This document shows, one piece after another, positions 1-8,692 of a stretch of 64,000 bases of DNA (its first letter is position 1; the number at the start of each line of letters is the position of its first letter). The notes beneath the pieces are model-generated. The model saw only the letters and a program-made list of their open reading frames with translations. It was not told the DNA's origin and ran no database searches. A program made the position numbers and the translations under genes. Source of the DNA: Clostridia bacterium (GTDB lineage: Bacteria > Bacillota > Clostridia > Oscillospirales > Acutalibacteraceae); assembly GCA_017437005.1 (NCBI GenBank), contig JAFSBZ010000035.1, positions 20,017 through 84,016 of the forward strand. The letters are read 5' to 3'.

Positions 1-39
1 CTCCTTTTGCGCCGTGTTGGTCGACGTGTTTGTAAAAAT

Positions 40-312
40 AAAAAAGCCCGAAGCAAAGTTACATAACTTCACTTCAGGGACGAAAATTTGTTTTTCGCGG
101 TACCACCCTGGTTGTTGCAAAAAAGCAACCGCTTTGTCAAAGCTCCAACAAGCCTTGTGTCTTGTAACGGGACAAACCGTAGCGACTTAATAACCGTAGT
201 GTTCAGCCACTCTGCTCAGGAATGAGGCTTTCTTTTAATGTTCTTATCGTCTTACACCAACCGACGACTCTCTGAAAAGAAGGGAAGAAAAGAAATAATT
301 CCTTCAAAGCAT
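40..312 (-). promoter_or_regulatory. T-box leader, specifier read as CUC (Leu)
   Basis: Minus-strand leader with the Stem I signature (AGAGAG, then GGTTGGTG with a TCGTC/GACGA stem, 240-275), the antiterminator T-box sequence GGGTGGTACCGCG (96-109 on the complement) and a long terminator hairpin followed by a T run (42-85). The Stem I 3' side reads CTC-ATTCCTGAGC, which aligns base for base with GGC-AUUCUUGAGC of the glyQS leader, so the specifier is probably CUC, leucine. The UGGU bulge fits an A73 discriminator, as tRNA-Leu has. A ribosome-binding site (AAAGGAG on the complement of 1-7) ends at the window edge, so the controlled gene, likely leuS or a leucine gene, starts just outside. The T-box call is secure; the amino acid is inference. 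Confidence 0.9.
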
Positions 313-331
313 TTAAAAAATATTTGCTCGT

Positions 332-360
332 ATTATATCATAATGAAAAAGGCTTGTCAA
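332..360 (-). promoter_or_regulatory. SigmaA-type promoter of the leucine T-box unit
   Basis: On the minus strand there is TTGACA (355-360), a 17-base spacer and TATAAT (332-337), a full consensus match. Transcription would start near 325 and enter the T-box leader at once. Confidence 0.85.
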
Positions 361-390
361 GGGTTAATAACAAAAAATTGCCCCAAAATA

Positions 391-494
391 GCCTTCTCCT
401 TGAGGAGAAGGGGGACCGCGTAGCGGTGGATGAGGTGTAAAAACGAGACACCTCATCAGTCACCTTTGGTGACAGCTTCCCCTCAAGGGGAAGC
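391..494. repeat. Palindrome-array repeat element 1
   Basis: A 104-base intergenic element made of short palindromes: 392-411 (CCTTCTCCTTGAGGAGAAGG), 415-427 (ACCGCGTAGCGGT), 459-473 (GTCACCTTTGGTGAC) and 475-494 (GCTTCCCCTCAAGGGGAAGC). The inner word GATGAGGTGT (429-438) is repeated as its reverse complement at 448-457, so linkers mirror around the centre. No gene is supported here. It resembles interspersed palindromic elements common in gut Clostridia and has the same layout as the elements at 8540 and 29970. Confidence 0.75.
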
Positions 495-497
495 CGT

Positions 498-1592
498 TTA
501 CTTTTCGTTTGTATGATTTGCGGTTTTGTTAAGTTCAAGCAGCATATCAAGATGCGCTTCGCAGTCGATGTAATGGCCAAATACCTTGTTGTCGCGCTCG
601 GTGGCATCCTTTGAATATGCGCGTCCAATCCAGCCGTGGTAAAATTCTCTTTGGCTTTCGCAGTAGTCGGCATAGCCCTGTTTATAACTGCCGTCTATTA
701 TACTCTGGTCAAGTTCTTTTATGGTGTCAAGGATTTCTTGTTTTGTGCTACCCTTTGACAACTCAATACCGTTTGTATTGTCGTTTATATTTACGGGAAT
801 TTTTTCAATCTCACCCGTTAGAGTATCATAACGAATAACAATTTCAAGCGGCCAATGAGGGTAGTAGTCACGAAGCGGCTTTACAAAGTGGAAGTTTCCC
901 TGTCCATAGCAGATAAATGCGCCATTGTAATACTCGCTACAACCAATGCAGTGACTGTGTTGACAGGTAACAAGATCGGCGCCCGCATCAACAAGCGCGT
1001 GGGTAAGCTTGCGCATACGAGGGGAGGGGTAACGGCAGTTTTCTTTGCCACCGTGATAAATTACGATAACCTTATCGGCATTAGCTTTAGCTTCACGCAC
1101 GTCAGCAATAGTATCATAGCAGTCATAAAGGCGTGAGCCCATACGATCTTCAAGAGCATAGCTATATTCACTTTCACATACGCAAACAAAGGCTATTTTT
1201 TCGCCATTTTTTTCAAAGTAATAGTTTTTGCGAGCGTCTTCGTAATTATCACCAAAACCGGTGTACGCAATACCTTGTTCGTCTAAAGCGGCAACAGTAT
1301 CTTTATAGCCCTGAATTCCATAGTCAAAAATATGGTTATTTGAAAGACCTACAAGGTTGATGCCTACCTCTTTCATAACCTCGGCGGCAATAGGTGTACC
1401 TTTAAGGCAGGGGCCGAATTTTTCGATACCGCCGTCACTTTCGGTAAGTGCGCCCTCCATATTTACAAAATTTATATCATTATCTTTAAATAGCGATACA
1501 GTATCAGCAAAAAGGGTTTTTATATCTTTGGATTTAAAAAGCTCATCTGTGCATTCAGTAGGGCAAAAGTCGCCCGCAAGTAATATTTTCAT
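498..1592 (-). CDS. CapA-family phosphoesterase-like protein, cytoplasmic form
   Basis: A 364-residue protein of the CapA/PgsA family (PGA_cap, calcineurin-like fold). The ordered motifs are visible: GDFCP near residue 7, NMEGAL near 44, SNNHIFDYG near 83, IYHGGKEN and the histidine motif CQHSHCIG. These are the expected metal-binding positions. Relatives take part in poly-gamma-glutamate or other capsule synthesis, but many of unknown role exist, so the substrate is not assigned. There is no signal peptide or membrane anchor, unlike the second CapA homologue at 21265-22527. The start is supported by GAGGTG eight bases upstream. The gene lies downstream of the glutaminase-like gene but is separated from it by a strong terminator, so it is probably expressed separately. 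Confidence 0.85.
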   Translation of the reverse strand: MKILLAGDFCPTECTDELFKSKDIKTLFADTVSLFKDNDINFVNMEGALTESDGGIEKFGPCLKGTPIAAEVMKEVGINLVGLSNNHIFDYGIQGYKDTVAALDEQGIAYTGFGDNYEDARKNYYFEKNGEKIAFVCVCESEYSYALEDRMGSRLYDCYDTIADVREAKANADKVIVIYHGGKENCRYPSPRMRKLTHALVDAGADLVTCQHSHCIGCSEYYNGAFICYGQGNFHFVKPLRDYYPHWPLEIVIRYDTLTGEIEKIPVNINDNTNGIELSKGSTKQEILDTIKELDQSIIDGSYKQGYADYCESQREFYHGWIGRAYSKDATERDNKVFGHYIDCEAHLDMLLELNKTANHTNEK

Positions 1593-1603
1593 AATATGTC
1601 ACC

Positions 1604-1644
1604 TCAAAAACAAACTGTGGTATGAGTTAATCATACCACAGTTT
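1604..1644 (-). terminator. Rho-independent terminator of the glutaminase-like gene
   Basis: A perfect 14-bp stem (1612-1625 with 1631-1644) and a five-base loop. On the minus strand it is followed by TTTGTTTTT. Confidence 0.85.
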
Positions 1645-1663
1645 TAAAAAAATACAAGTAAAT

Positions 1664-3550
1664 TTAAAACATTAATTTCATAAACAAACCGCCGATAACC
1701 GTTCGGTGACGGAACATACTAATTTTTGCGCTGTCACAGTAGTACCAATCGGTCATTGGTGCGCGGTCTGCTGTTTGGTTGTATGAATTCCAAAGTGAAT
1801 CAACAAGCAGGTCGAAGTCGCCCTGATTATCAGCAATTGATGCCACCCATAAAAGCCAGTCGGATTTGGTGTAATTTTTGCGTGAGTCAAGCGGCACACC
1901 GTAGGGGAGCATTTCTTTTTTGTAACGGGCGATTTCACCTTCATAAAATTCTTGCGGAAATAGCTTTGTACCCCATAATTTATCCCAAACCGAATTGTAT
2001 TTAAGCGAGAAAGTATCGGGTTGGTCGAAAGCAAGACGGTAACTGCCGTCGCTGTTTTTTGCCCTTTCTATTACCGAAGCGGCATATTCGCGGGCAGTAT
2101 TCATCATTTTTTGAGCTTCATCGTTTTCGCCAAGTCTTTGAAGAATGTGACTGTATGCGGCAATGCCCATAATTGCCTTTATGGAAAGGTTGACATTGTG
2201 CGCGAGGTGTCCTGCAAAGTCGTCGGTGCAGAGCTGGTTTTCGGGGTCAAGACTGTATTTAATAAGATATTTACTCCACAGGCTTATGGTATCAATATGT
2301 TCTTTTGCAAAAGATACGTCATTATCTGCATCACAAATAGCGGCAAAAAGGATTATCATATTGCCACATTCTTCGACAGGCATTTGCATATTTTTATCTA
2401 TTTCGGTATTGCCGTTTTCGCGTTTTACACCATAGAACTGCCCGTTAAGTAACGGGTATTGTCCGACATCGTGCGGCGCAAAATCAAAGCGCCATTCATC
2501 GCTTGCGGCATAGCGCATTATAGGTCGCAACATACCTTTAAGAAGTTCGGTATTGTAAAGCAAGAATATAGGCGCTGACGGATATGTAACGTCAACGGTA
2601 GCAGCACAACCGTTTGAGGAGCATTCTTTTGAAATATAAAGATTGTTGCCGTCTATGTCAACCACAAGCTTATGCGCCGCCATTATCTGACGAACCGAAA
2701 GCAATAACATATCGGCATATTTTTCATTACCCTTTTGGGTTGCATCTTTTTTTAGTTTGTCCGAAAAGGCATTACAACGCGCAAGCAAGGTGTTATATTC
2801 ATTTGCGGCTTCAACGATTGCTTGCTCTATGGTTTTGCCGTCCTTTCTCCAGTAAGCCTTAAGATTATCACCAAAATACTGAATACTGTCTATATCGTCA
2901 TAGCCGAAAAGAAACAGCGCGTCACTGTTAAGGTCTGCTTCAACACTTATGGCATTCATATTATCAAGTGCGCTGCTATAAGCCTTGCCGTCACCGTTTA
3001 CGCCAAGGTATAAATAACCCCAGTCAATGCAGATGTAATCATCACTACGCGATAATACATTTTGATTAGCATTACCCATTTTAATTGCTGTGATGCCCTT
3101 AATATCTACAGGTGCAGTTACAACCGTATTACAGCCTTTTTTCTCTAAAACAAGCTCCTCACTTGCGGTAAATTTAACCGCAACGGTGTGCGAATTACCG
3201 TCAAGATTTTCGTATGAAACCTTGCAGTATGTCACAGGGCGTGATGCGTAATATAAATCGTCTACTAATGTTGGAGAGGTAAAATGAGCGGTAAGGCAAA
3301 TGGCGGTATTTGCATATGTAATAATTGTAGAAAAAGCATCAATTTCTACGTTTTCGACCGTCATTTCAGGAATGTTGTTTTCATTAAAACCTAAAAAATG
3401 GAATTCTTCTCCGTCAACAAAAACTCTGCCCGACATAGTGTTGGGTTTGCCCGTCCAGTGAACAGTGTTTTCGAGCACTGAATTTTCGGTCCATATAGAA
3501 AAATACGGGTCAATATTTATAATGGGTGTTGCGGGTGCGCGCAGTTTCAT
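1664..3550 (-). CDS. GtaA-like glutaminase-family protein (DUF4964/DUF5127/DUF4965/DUF1793)
   Basis: A 628-residue protein matching the bacterial and fungal glutaminase A family. The N-terminus (LRAPATPIINIDPYFSIW, HWTGKPNTMSG) is the typical DUF4964/DUF5127 opening. The C-terminal half carries the alpha/alpha-toroid-type DUF4965/DUF1793 segments (RFDFAPHDVGQYPLLNGQ, MPVEECGNMIILFAAI, SDWLLW). No signal peptide is seen, so it probably acts inside the cell, whereas fungal relatives are secreted. True glutaminase activity is known for a few members only; glycosidase-like activity is an alternative. An AGGAGG site sits seven bases before the ATG. It is divergent from the AraC-type gene at 3647, whose product is the natural candidate regulator. 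Confidence 0.8.
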   Translation of the reverse strand: MKLRAPATPIINIDPYFSIWTENSVLENTVHWTGKPNTMSGRVFVDGEEFHFLGFNENNIPEMTVENVEIDAFSTIITYANTAICLTAHFTSPTLVDDLYYASRPVTYCKVSYENLDGNSHTVAVKFTASEELVLEKKGCNTVVTAPVDIKGITAIKMGNANQNVLSRSDDYICIDWGYLYLGVNGDGKAYSSALDNMNAISVEADLNSDALFLFGYDDIDSIQYFGDNLKAYWRKDGKTIEQAIVEAANEYNTLLARCNAFSDKLKKDATQKGNEKYADMLLLSVRQIMAAHKLVVDIDGNNLYISKECSSNGCAATVDVTYPSAPIFLLYNTELLKGMLRPIMRYAASDEWRFDFAPHDVGQYPLLNGQFYGVKRENGNTEIDKNMQMPVEECGNMIILFAAICDADNDVSFAKEHIDTISLWSKYLIKYSLDPENQLCTDDFAGHLAHNVNLSIKAIMGIAAYSHILQRLGENDEAQKMMNTAREYAASVIERAKNSDGSYRLAFDQPDTFSLKYNSVWDKLWGTKLFPQEFYEGEIARYKKEMLPYGVPLDSRKNYTKSDWLLWVASIADNQGDFDLLVDSLWNSYNQTADRAPMTDWYYCDSAKISMFRHRTVIGGLFMKLMF

Positions 3551-3646
3551 AGTATTTCCTCCTTGAAGTATATGTATAATTGTATTATAATAAGTTATAA
3601 TCTCCGATTAAATGCGTATTTTAATTATAAAAGTGAGGAAAACAAT

Positions 3647-4450
3647 TTGAACGAATATTTAAAGCCCTTTGCCTGCGCCCATAAAAACACGCCTTTTTAT
3701 ATATCACTTGCGGGTGTGACCTACCCAAGTCCTACATATCATATCACCAGAACAAAGGCTGATACGTTTGTAATAGAGTATGTGACGGACGGCGTAGGGT
3801 ATGTTTTTGCAGATGGCAAAATGAACTGTGTCGGCAAAGATATGGTTTATCTTCTGGTAGCGGGTGAAAAGCACGATTATTATGCCGACAGTGAAAATCC
3901 TTTCCAAAAAATCTTTTTGAATCTTTCGGGGGATTTTTGCAAGCAACTGGTTTTAGCTTACGGACTTTCGGGGAAATACTTTTTTGACGGTAACGGATTA
4001 AAGCCTACCTTTGAAAAAATAGCTGATATTATCAGTTCCGATATGCCCGATAGCGATATGCAAGCAGTGTTACAGGGGATTTTTGTAGAGATAATTTCAA
4101 AACTATCGGTGGCGGTTTCGGAGAATAAACACAGTGATGAAGCGCTTAAATTAAAAAATTATCTTGATTCAAATATTTCGCGTATTGTGAGCACTGCGGA
4201 ACTCGCAAAAACAATCTTTCGCTCGCAAGATTATTGTCAGAAGTTATTCAGCCGCGAGTTTGGCATCACGCCCTATGCCTATCAGCTTGTGTGCAAAATG
4301 CAAACGGCAAAATCACTACTTGCCGATACCGATATATCGGTAGGGGAAATTGTCGAAAAGTTAGGTTATACCGATATACATTATTTTTCAAACCTGTTTC
4401 AAAAAAAGTGCGGCTGCCGACCTACCGAGTATAGAAAAAGCAGAAGATAA
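3647..4450 (+). CDS. AraC-family transcriptional regulator
   Basis: A 267-residue regulator with an N-terminal cupin-like sensing half (roughly 10-140) and a C-terminal double helix-turn-helix (roughly 165-265) ending in the family signature GYTDIHYFSNLFQKKCG...PTEYRK. I chose the TTG at 3647 because GTGAGG lies eight bases upstream and because the in-frame ATG at 3563 would put 28 non-conserved residues across the divergent promoter region (TATAAT at 3594-3600). AraC proteins with this layout usually sense sugars or related small molecules. The target is probably the divergent glutaminase-like gene, which is inference from position. Confidence 0.85.
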   Translation: MNEYLKPFACAHKNTPFYISLAGVTYPSPTYHITRTKADTFVIEYVTDGVGYVFADGKMNCVGKDMVYLLVAGEKHDYYADSENPFQKIFLNLSGDFCKQLVLAYGLSGKYFFDGNGLKPTFEKIADIISSDMPDSDMQAVLQGIFVEIISKLSVAVSENKHSDEALKLKNYLDSNISRIVSTAELAKTIFRSQDYCQKLFSREFGITPYAYQLVCKMQTAKSLLADTDISVGEIVEKLGYTDIHYFSNLFQKKCGCRPTEYRKSRR

Positions 4451-4500
4451 AAATAGCAGTCAACTTTTGTTGGCTGCTATTTTAAATATTATTTTTTTAT
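4451..4500 (+). terminator. Terminator after the araC-type gene
   Basis: The stem AAATAGCAGTCAAC / GTTGGCTGCTATTT (one wobble pair) is followed by an A/T-rich stretch with ATTTTTTTAT. It also faces the converging Na/Pi gene and may serve both. Confidence 0.7.
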
Positions 4501-4516
4501 TATATAGAAACAAGTG

Positions 4517-6196
4517 TTAATTTTTTTGTGAACCGGTAGGGTTAACAATACTGTAACCCACATTTACAAGGTGGTCAGCCACACGCTCAAGACCAACTAC
4601 AACCGATGAATAATACGGACTAACGTCTATGCTGCAATTACCTTCTGCAAGTCTGTTAAAGTGGTTTGCAATCAGGTCCTTTTTCATATTATCAACGTTT
4701 TGTTCCAGCTCGGTAAGACTAGCCAGTTTTTCCTTGTGTGAATTTTCAAAAGCATCTTTAGAAATATCAAACATCATAATTACCGCGTCACGCATATTGT
4801 TTATGTCTATTTGTGCCAAGTCGCTGAAAGAGATGTTTTTATTTGACATTTCTACACCGATTTCGTAGAAGTTTTCGGCATGGTCGCCGATACGCTCAAG
4901 GTCGTTTAACACGTGGAAATAAGAACCTATTTGTTTTTCGTCACTTGTCTCGACGTTCGCGGACAACTTAATAAGGTACTTTGTAAGCTCACTATTGGTA
5001 AAATCGATGATTGCTTCGTTTTTAGCTATTTTTTCGCCATGCTCGTCGGTACAATTATCCATTGAAATAAAGGAAAGCTTAATGTTTTCTTCTACCAATG
5101 ATATCATATAGTCAATTTCTTTTTTAACCTGCATAAGTGCAACAGCGGGCGTAGAAAGGAGTAGATCATCAACAAATTTAAAACTAAAGCTTTGGGACGA
5201 ATCTGTTTTATCTTTAATAACCGTGCATGAGTATTTAACAAGTTGTTTAACAAACGGTAACAGTAAAACGGTGGTTGTTACGTTAAATATAACGTGGAAC
5301 AATGACACTCTCATCTGTAGCGACATTTTGTCGGTTGAGGGGAATGCAGAGGTCAATATATCTACAACTTGATCCTTAAAAATCCAGATAATTGCCGAGA
5401 ATACAACTGTACCAATAAGATTAAACGTAAAGTGGATAAGTGCCACGCGTTTTGAATTGGCATTTGCGCCCATAGCGGCAAGAAGTGCGGTAACACACGT
5501 ACCGATATTAGCGCCCAAAATAATGAACAATGCAAGATCCAACGGGAGAACACCGGTGCCCACCATTGTTATAACAACACCCGTAGCTGCGGATGAGCTT
5601 TGAATAAGAGCTGTAAATATAACTCCTATTAAGATAAGCAGTAAAGGAAAGTTAACTCTTTCAAATATACCGATAAACATTTCTTCAACAAGCGGATTGC
5701 CAAATGCTTGTTCACTGCTCATAACCTCAAGGCCTACAAATATTAAACCAAGGCCGCAACAAAGACTGCCCGCAAGCCTGATTTTTTCTTTTTTGGCAAA
5801 TCCCATCATAACGCCGGCAAATGCTAAAATATACATTGCCATATCAAAAAAGTCGTTCTTTAATGCAACAAGCACACCGGTGATAGTAGTACCAATATTT
5901 GCGCCCATAATAATTGGGGTTGCTTGCATTAGCGTCATAACACCTGCGTTTACAAGACCGATAACCATTACCGAAGTTGCAGAAGAGCTTTGAATAATAG
6001 CGGTTACACCGGCGCCAATACCAACACCCGAAAAACGATTATTGCTGATTTTTTCAAGTAATCGCTTCATACCGTTTCCCGCGCTTTTTTCTAACGCTTC
6101 ACTTAAAAAGTTCATTCCGACAATGAACACACCTACGCCGGCAAGTAGCCAAATAAGGCTTTGAATCAACGGCATAATATTTTCTGAAGATATCAT
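4517..6196 (-). CDS. Na/Pi-cotransporter family protein with C-terminal PhoU-like domain
   Basis: A 559-residue membrane protein of the NptA/YjbB group. The two inverted Na/Pi repeats are clear: QSSSATSVMVIGLVNAG near residue 68 and QSSSAATGVVITMVGTG near residue 198, each in a run of membrane segments covering residues 1-330. The C-terminal 200 residues are helical and PhoU-like (two copies of the E/D-R-x-x-DH pattern: LERIGDHAENF and LERVADHLVNV). Members export or import phosphate with sodium; direction cannot be read here. AAGGAG precedes the ATG. It is divergent from the LysR gene at 6330. Confidence 0.88.
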   Translation of the reverse strand: MISSENIMPLIQSLIWLLAGVGVFIVGMNFLSEALEKSAGNGMKRLLEKISNNRFSGVGIGAGVTAIIQSSSATSVMVIGLVNAGVMTLMQATPIIMGANIGTTITGVLVALKNDFFDMAMYILAFAGVMMGFAKKEKIRLAGSLCCGLGLIFVGLEVMSSEQAFGNPLVEEMFIGIFERVNFPLLLILIGVIFTALIQSSSAATGVVITMVGTGVLPLDLALFIILGANIGTCVTALLAAMGANANSKRVALIHFTFNLIGTVVFSAIIWIFKDQVVDILTSAFPSTDKMSLQMRVSLFHVIFNVTTTVLLLPFVKQLVKYSCTVIKDKTDSSQSFSFKFVDDLLLSTPAVALMQVKKEIDYMISLVEENIKLSFISMDNCTDEHGEKIAKNEAIIDFTNSELTKYLIKLSANVETSDEKQIGSYFHVLNDLERIGDHAENFYEIGVEMSNKNISFSDLAQIDINNMRDAVIMMFDISKDAFENSHKEKLASLTELEQNVDNMKKDLIANHFNRLAEGNCSIDVSPYYSSVVVGLERVADHLVNVGYSIVNPTGSQKN

Positions 6197-6329
6197 AGGT
6201 TTTTCTCCTTTTCCTTGTTTGTTTTTTTACTTACAATGGCCATTATAACAGTTGACTTTTAATAAGTAAAATAGTATAATTTTATAAAAGTTATATAAAT
6301 TTAGTTATGTTTATCGGAGGGAAAACGGT

Positions 6330-7214
6330 ATGACTATACGACATTTAAAGGTGTTTTTATGCGTGTGCAAGCACCAAAGCATGACAAAAGCCGCGGAAGA
6401 ACTGTTTATAGCACAACCTGCTGTTAGTAATACTATTGCCGAAATAGAGAAAAATTATAAAGTAAAGTTATTTGATAGAATAAATAAAAAGTTGCTTTTA
6501 ACCGATGAGGGTAAGGTTTTGCTTATAAAAGCACAAGAGGTTTTGACCGCGTTTAACGAGTTTGAGGAGATTGCGCTAAATTCTTCCAAAAAGCCGCTTT
6601 TAAAAATTGGGTCATCCCTTACCATAGGTAAGCAAAAACTGCCTTGGCTTTTGCGTAATCTTAAAGAGAATTTTAAAGAGATAGATTTTCAGGTTTCGAT
6701 TAACCAAACGTCTATAATAGAAAGCAAAATTTTAAACGGCACACTTGACTTTGCCTTTATTCAAGGAAAACCCTCAAACCCAAGCATAAAATCACGTCTT
6801 GTTGACAGTAATACCCTTATAGCAGTTTGCGGCAAAAAATACGATATGCCCGATACGGTAACCCTTAAAGAATTGTGCCGTTACGACCTGTTGCTGCGTG
6901 AGGATGAAAGTGTGTCGCGTGAATTTTTAGATAATATTTTTGCTCTTGAAAACATTGTTGTAACGCCCGTTATGGAATCTATAAGTAACCAAGCGCTTAT
7001 CTCTGCCGCGGTGCAAAATCTTGGCGTTACCATTATGCCGGAAGCATTGCTTACACGACAGCTCAATAATGGAGGACTTCGCAAAATTACGGTTTTGGAT
7101 TACGAATTTACAAGAAATTCTTATCTTGTATATCATAAGGATAAGAGCTTTGGAGCAGTCAAAAAAGAAATTTTTGATTTTTGTTATAAGAATTACAAGT
7201 ATATGCATAAGTAG
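6330..7214 (+). CDS. LysR-family transcriptional regulator
   Basis: A 294-residue LysR regulator. Residues 1-60 form the winged helix-turn-helix (IRHLKVFLCVCKHQSMTKAA, QPAVSNTIAEIE, LFDR). Residues 88-290 form the periplasmic-binding-protein-like effector domain, with the usual LGVTIMPE region near 235. GGAGGG lies nine bases before the ATG. It is divergent from the Na/Pi transporter, so autoregulation and control of that gene are likely but unproven. The effector is unknown. Confidence 0.88.
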   Translation: MTIRHLKVFLCVCKHQSMTKAAEELFIAQPAVSNTIAEIEKNYKVKLFDRINKKLLLTDEGKVLLIKAQEVLTAFNEFEEIALNSSKKPLLKIGSSLTIGKQKLPWLLRNLKENFKEIDFQVSINQTSIIESKILNGTLDFAFIQGKPSNPSIKSRLVDSNTLIAVCGKKYDMPDTVTLKELCRYDLLLREDESVSREFLDNIFALENIVVTPVMESISNQALISAAVQNLGVTIMPEALLTRQLNNGGLRKITVLDYEFTRNSYLVYHKDKSFGAVKKEIFDFCYKNYKYMHK

Positions 7215-7326
7215 AATGATACTTGCAAAAGGTTTTGGTTATCTATTGACGAATTTTGAATTGGGAGCAGACAGATTATAAATTGTTGAAAAACTAAAAT
7301 TATTATGTTATACTTAAAATGTAAAC

Positions 7327-7398
7327 GGGGACGGCACCCATAACAAAAAACGGTTTTACAAACTTAAGTATTTACATCAAAGGGGATGACACCCATCG
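7327..7398. repeat. Short near-duplicate pair before a small gene
   Basis: GGGGACGGCACCCAT (7327-7341) recurs as GGGGATGACACCCAT (7382-7396) with two differences. The 171-base gap between the LysR gene and the next gene shows nothing else. The second copy overlaps the presumed start region of the following gene. Confidence 0.4.
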
Positions 7399-8072
7399 AA
7401 AAAAACATTATTGTTGTAGATGAGCAAGGAAATGAATATGAGGCTACCTACCCTAAAAGGGCAAAGGGTCTTGTTAAAAATGGCAGGGCACGCTTCATAA
7501 CACAAAACAAAATATGTTTGCTGTGTCCGCCAGAAATTGAAATGGAGGACAATAAAATGTCAGAAAATAAAAAAGTTAATGAAAATGTAGAGGTTAATTC
7601 TCAAGCGGTTACAAGTGAAAGCAAAACACAAGTTGATGTTCTTGTTGACATGCTTAATCTCGGCAAAGATATGGCAAAATGTGAAGCAGACGAAAAAATG
7701 ACGATAGGATATGTTTTGGGTCAAATTGAAAAGATACAGTCTGATACACTATATTTGCAAGATTGTATTAAAAGTCTTGAAGGAATGAGACCGCCACATG
7801 TGCCTGATGTAGTTGATATTGCAGGAGAGCAAAAAGCAAAGGCGCTGGCGCAAGTCGTGACATGCCGAGAAACAACAAATCAACGTCTGATTGCGTTTTA
7901 TGAAAAGATATATGATGATTTGAAACAAATTAAGCCAGTTGACACAGAAAGAACGGCGGTTTTATCCACTCTTGTGCAAACGTTAGGTGAAGGTATGACG
8001 CCTAGTGAATGCAAGAATGCATTAACAGAAATTCTTGGAATCGCTTTACAAGATTTTTCTAAAAACATTTAA
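7386..8072 (+). CDS. Conserved-looking hypothetical protein with N-terminal 'YPKRAKGLVKNGRAR' module
   Basis: A 228-residue protein of unknown function. Residues 5-50 form a compact basic module (VVDEQGNEYEATYPKRAKGL, then KNGRARF and CLLCPP). Residues 53-85 are a polar linker and residues 85-228 are helical and acidic with no family I recognise. The module resembles, at pattern level only, the PLMP/RRXRR domain at the N-terminus of IscB-type proteins. The start is uncertain. The ATG at 7386 touches its AAAGGGG site, whereas a codon ATC at 7395 has ideal spacing and begins IEKN. A second excellent site (ATGGAGGAC) precedes the in-frame ATG at 7557, so a shorter 171-residue product may also be made. 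A terminator follows. Confidence 0.65.
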   Translation: MTPIEKNIIVVDEQGNEYEATYPKRAKGLVKNGRARFITQNKICLLCPPEIEMEDNKMSENKKVNENVEVNSQAVTSESKTQVDVLVDMLNLGKDMAKCEADEKMTIGYVLGQIEKIQSDTLYLQDCIKSLEGMRPPHVPDVVDIAGEQKAKALAQVVTCRETTNQRLIAFYEKIYDDLKQIKPVDTERTAVLSTLVQTLGEGMTPSECKNALTEILGIALQDFSKNI

Positions 8073-8077
8073 CTAAA

Positions 8078-8118
8078 AACACACCCGACACGAAGTTCCG
8101 TGTTGGGTGTGACTTTTG
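8078..8118. terminator. Bidirectional terminator between converging genes
   Basis: The stem CACACCCGACACG / CGTGTTGGGTGTG (one wobble) has a loop AAGTT. T-rich tails lie on both sides (ACTTTT on plus, GTTTTTAG on minus). It serves the hypothetical gene on plus and the four-helix-bundle gene on minus. Confidence 0.75.
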
Positions 8119-8124
8119 AGGAAA

Positions 8125-8481
8125 TTACTTTTTAATATTATCTTTAGCAGTATTTATAGATGCTACGAGCATAGCGCGGAGTCCTGTGCAAACGGTATCT
8201 AATTCTTTGTATTGCTTATCGGTTATGTAATTTGTCTTTAAAAGCAATTCTAACCAATAACCTGTTTCGTTAGCCTCCTTTAATGCTATTTGCATTTTAG
8301 AAATAAAATCTGCTTTGCTATGCGCATACTGGGCTTCACGTATGTTAGCGCCGATACTTGTACCGCTACGACCGATTTGATTAGATACAATATGCTCTTT
8401 GTTTTCTTTTAAAAACTTTACAAGATTTAGAATAGAAACGGCAAAATCCATAGATTGAACTGATAATTTATCATCACGCAT
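8125..8481 (-). CDS. Four-helix-bundle protein of the S23 / 23S rRNA intervening-sequence family
   Basis: A 118-residue protein with the family pattern: SMDFAVSILNLVKFL at the N-terminus, then QIGRSGTSIGANIREAQYA, SKADFISKMQIALKEANETG and YWLELLL. Members were first found encoded in rRNA intervening sequences but are mostly free-standing genes near mobile or repeat elements. Their molecular role is unknown; some associate with retroelement (diversity-generating) cassettes, of which there is no sign here. AGGTG lies upstream of the ATG. The palindrome-array repeat begins 60 bases upstream of its start. Confidence 0.85.
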   Translation of the reverse strand: MRDDKLSVQSMDFAVSILNLVKFLKENKEHIVSNQIGRSGTSIGANIREAQYAHSKADFISKMQIALKEANETGYWLELLLKTNYITDKQYKELDTVCTGLRAMLVASINTAKDNIKK

Positions 8482-8539
8482 AAAAGCACCTACTTTCTAA
8501 ATCAAGTATAGCATAATTTTTTAATCTTTTCAATGAAAA

Positions 8540-8682
8540 ATGAAGCATTGGCTTCGCCAATATGAAGCACGCGCTTGTGCGCGTATGAAGCGAAGCGCAA
8601 TTTCGTCTTCCAATGTGCCGAAGGCACGCTTCATAAGCCGCAGGCGACTTCATTCTTCATAGCACCATAAGGTGCGCTTCAT
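8540..8682. repeat. Palindrome-array repeat element 2 (ATGAAGC linkers)
   Basis: A row of short palindromes: 8547-8561 (ATTGGCTTCGCCAAT), 8569-8584 (ACGCGCTTGTGCGCGT), 8591-8605 (CGAA...TTCG, centre), 8615-8627 (GTGCCGAAGGCAC), 8637-8645 (GCCGCAGGC) and 8662-8675 (GCACCATAAGGTGC). Left of centre the linkers read ATGAAGC; right of centre they read GCTTCAT, the exact reverse complement. No gene is seen between 8482 and 8731. Confidence 0.8.
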
Positions 8683-8692
8683 TTATAAACTT

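Noticed and set aside
220-312. Reading the left-edge T-box specifier as GCC (Ala)
   Set aside because: GCC is one register off. When aligned to glyQS and to the other two leaders, the triplet next to the basal stem is CTC.
338-673. A minus-strand 111-codon frame over repeat element 1
   Set aside because: It runs through the palindromic repeat and into the end of the capA-like gene in another frame, with no recognisable product.
8540-8682. CRISPR array
   Set aside because: The units are different palindromes joined by 7-base linkers that invert at the centre. There are no unique spacers of even length and no cas genes.
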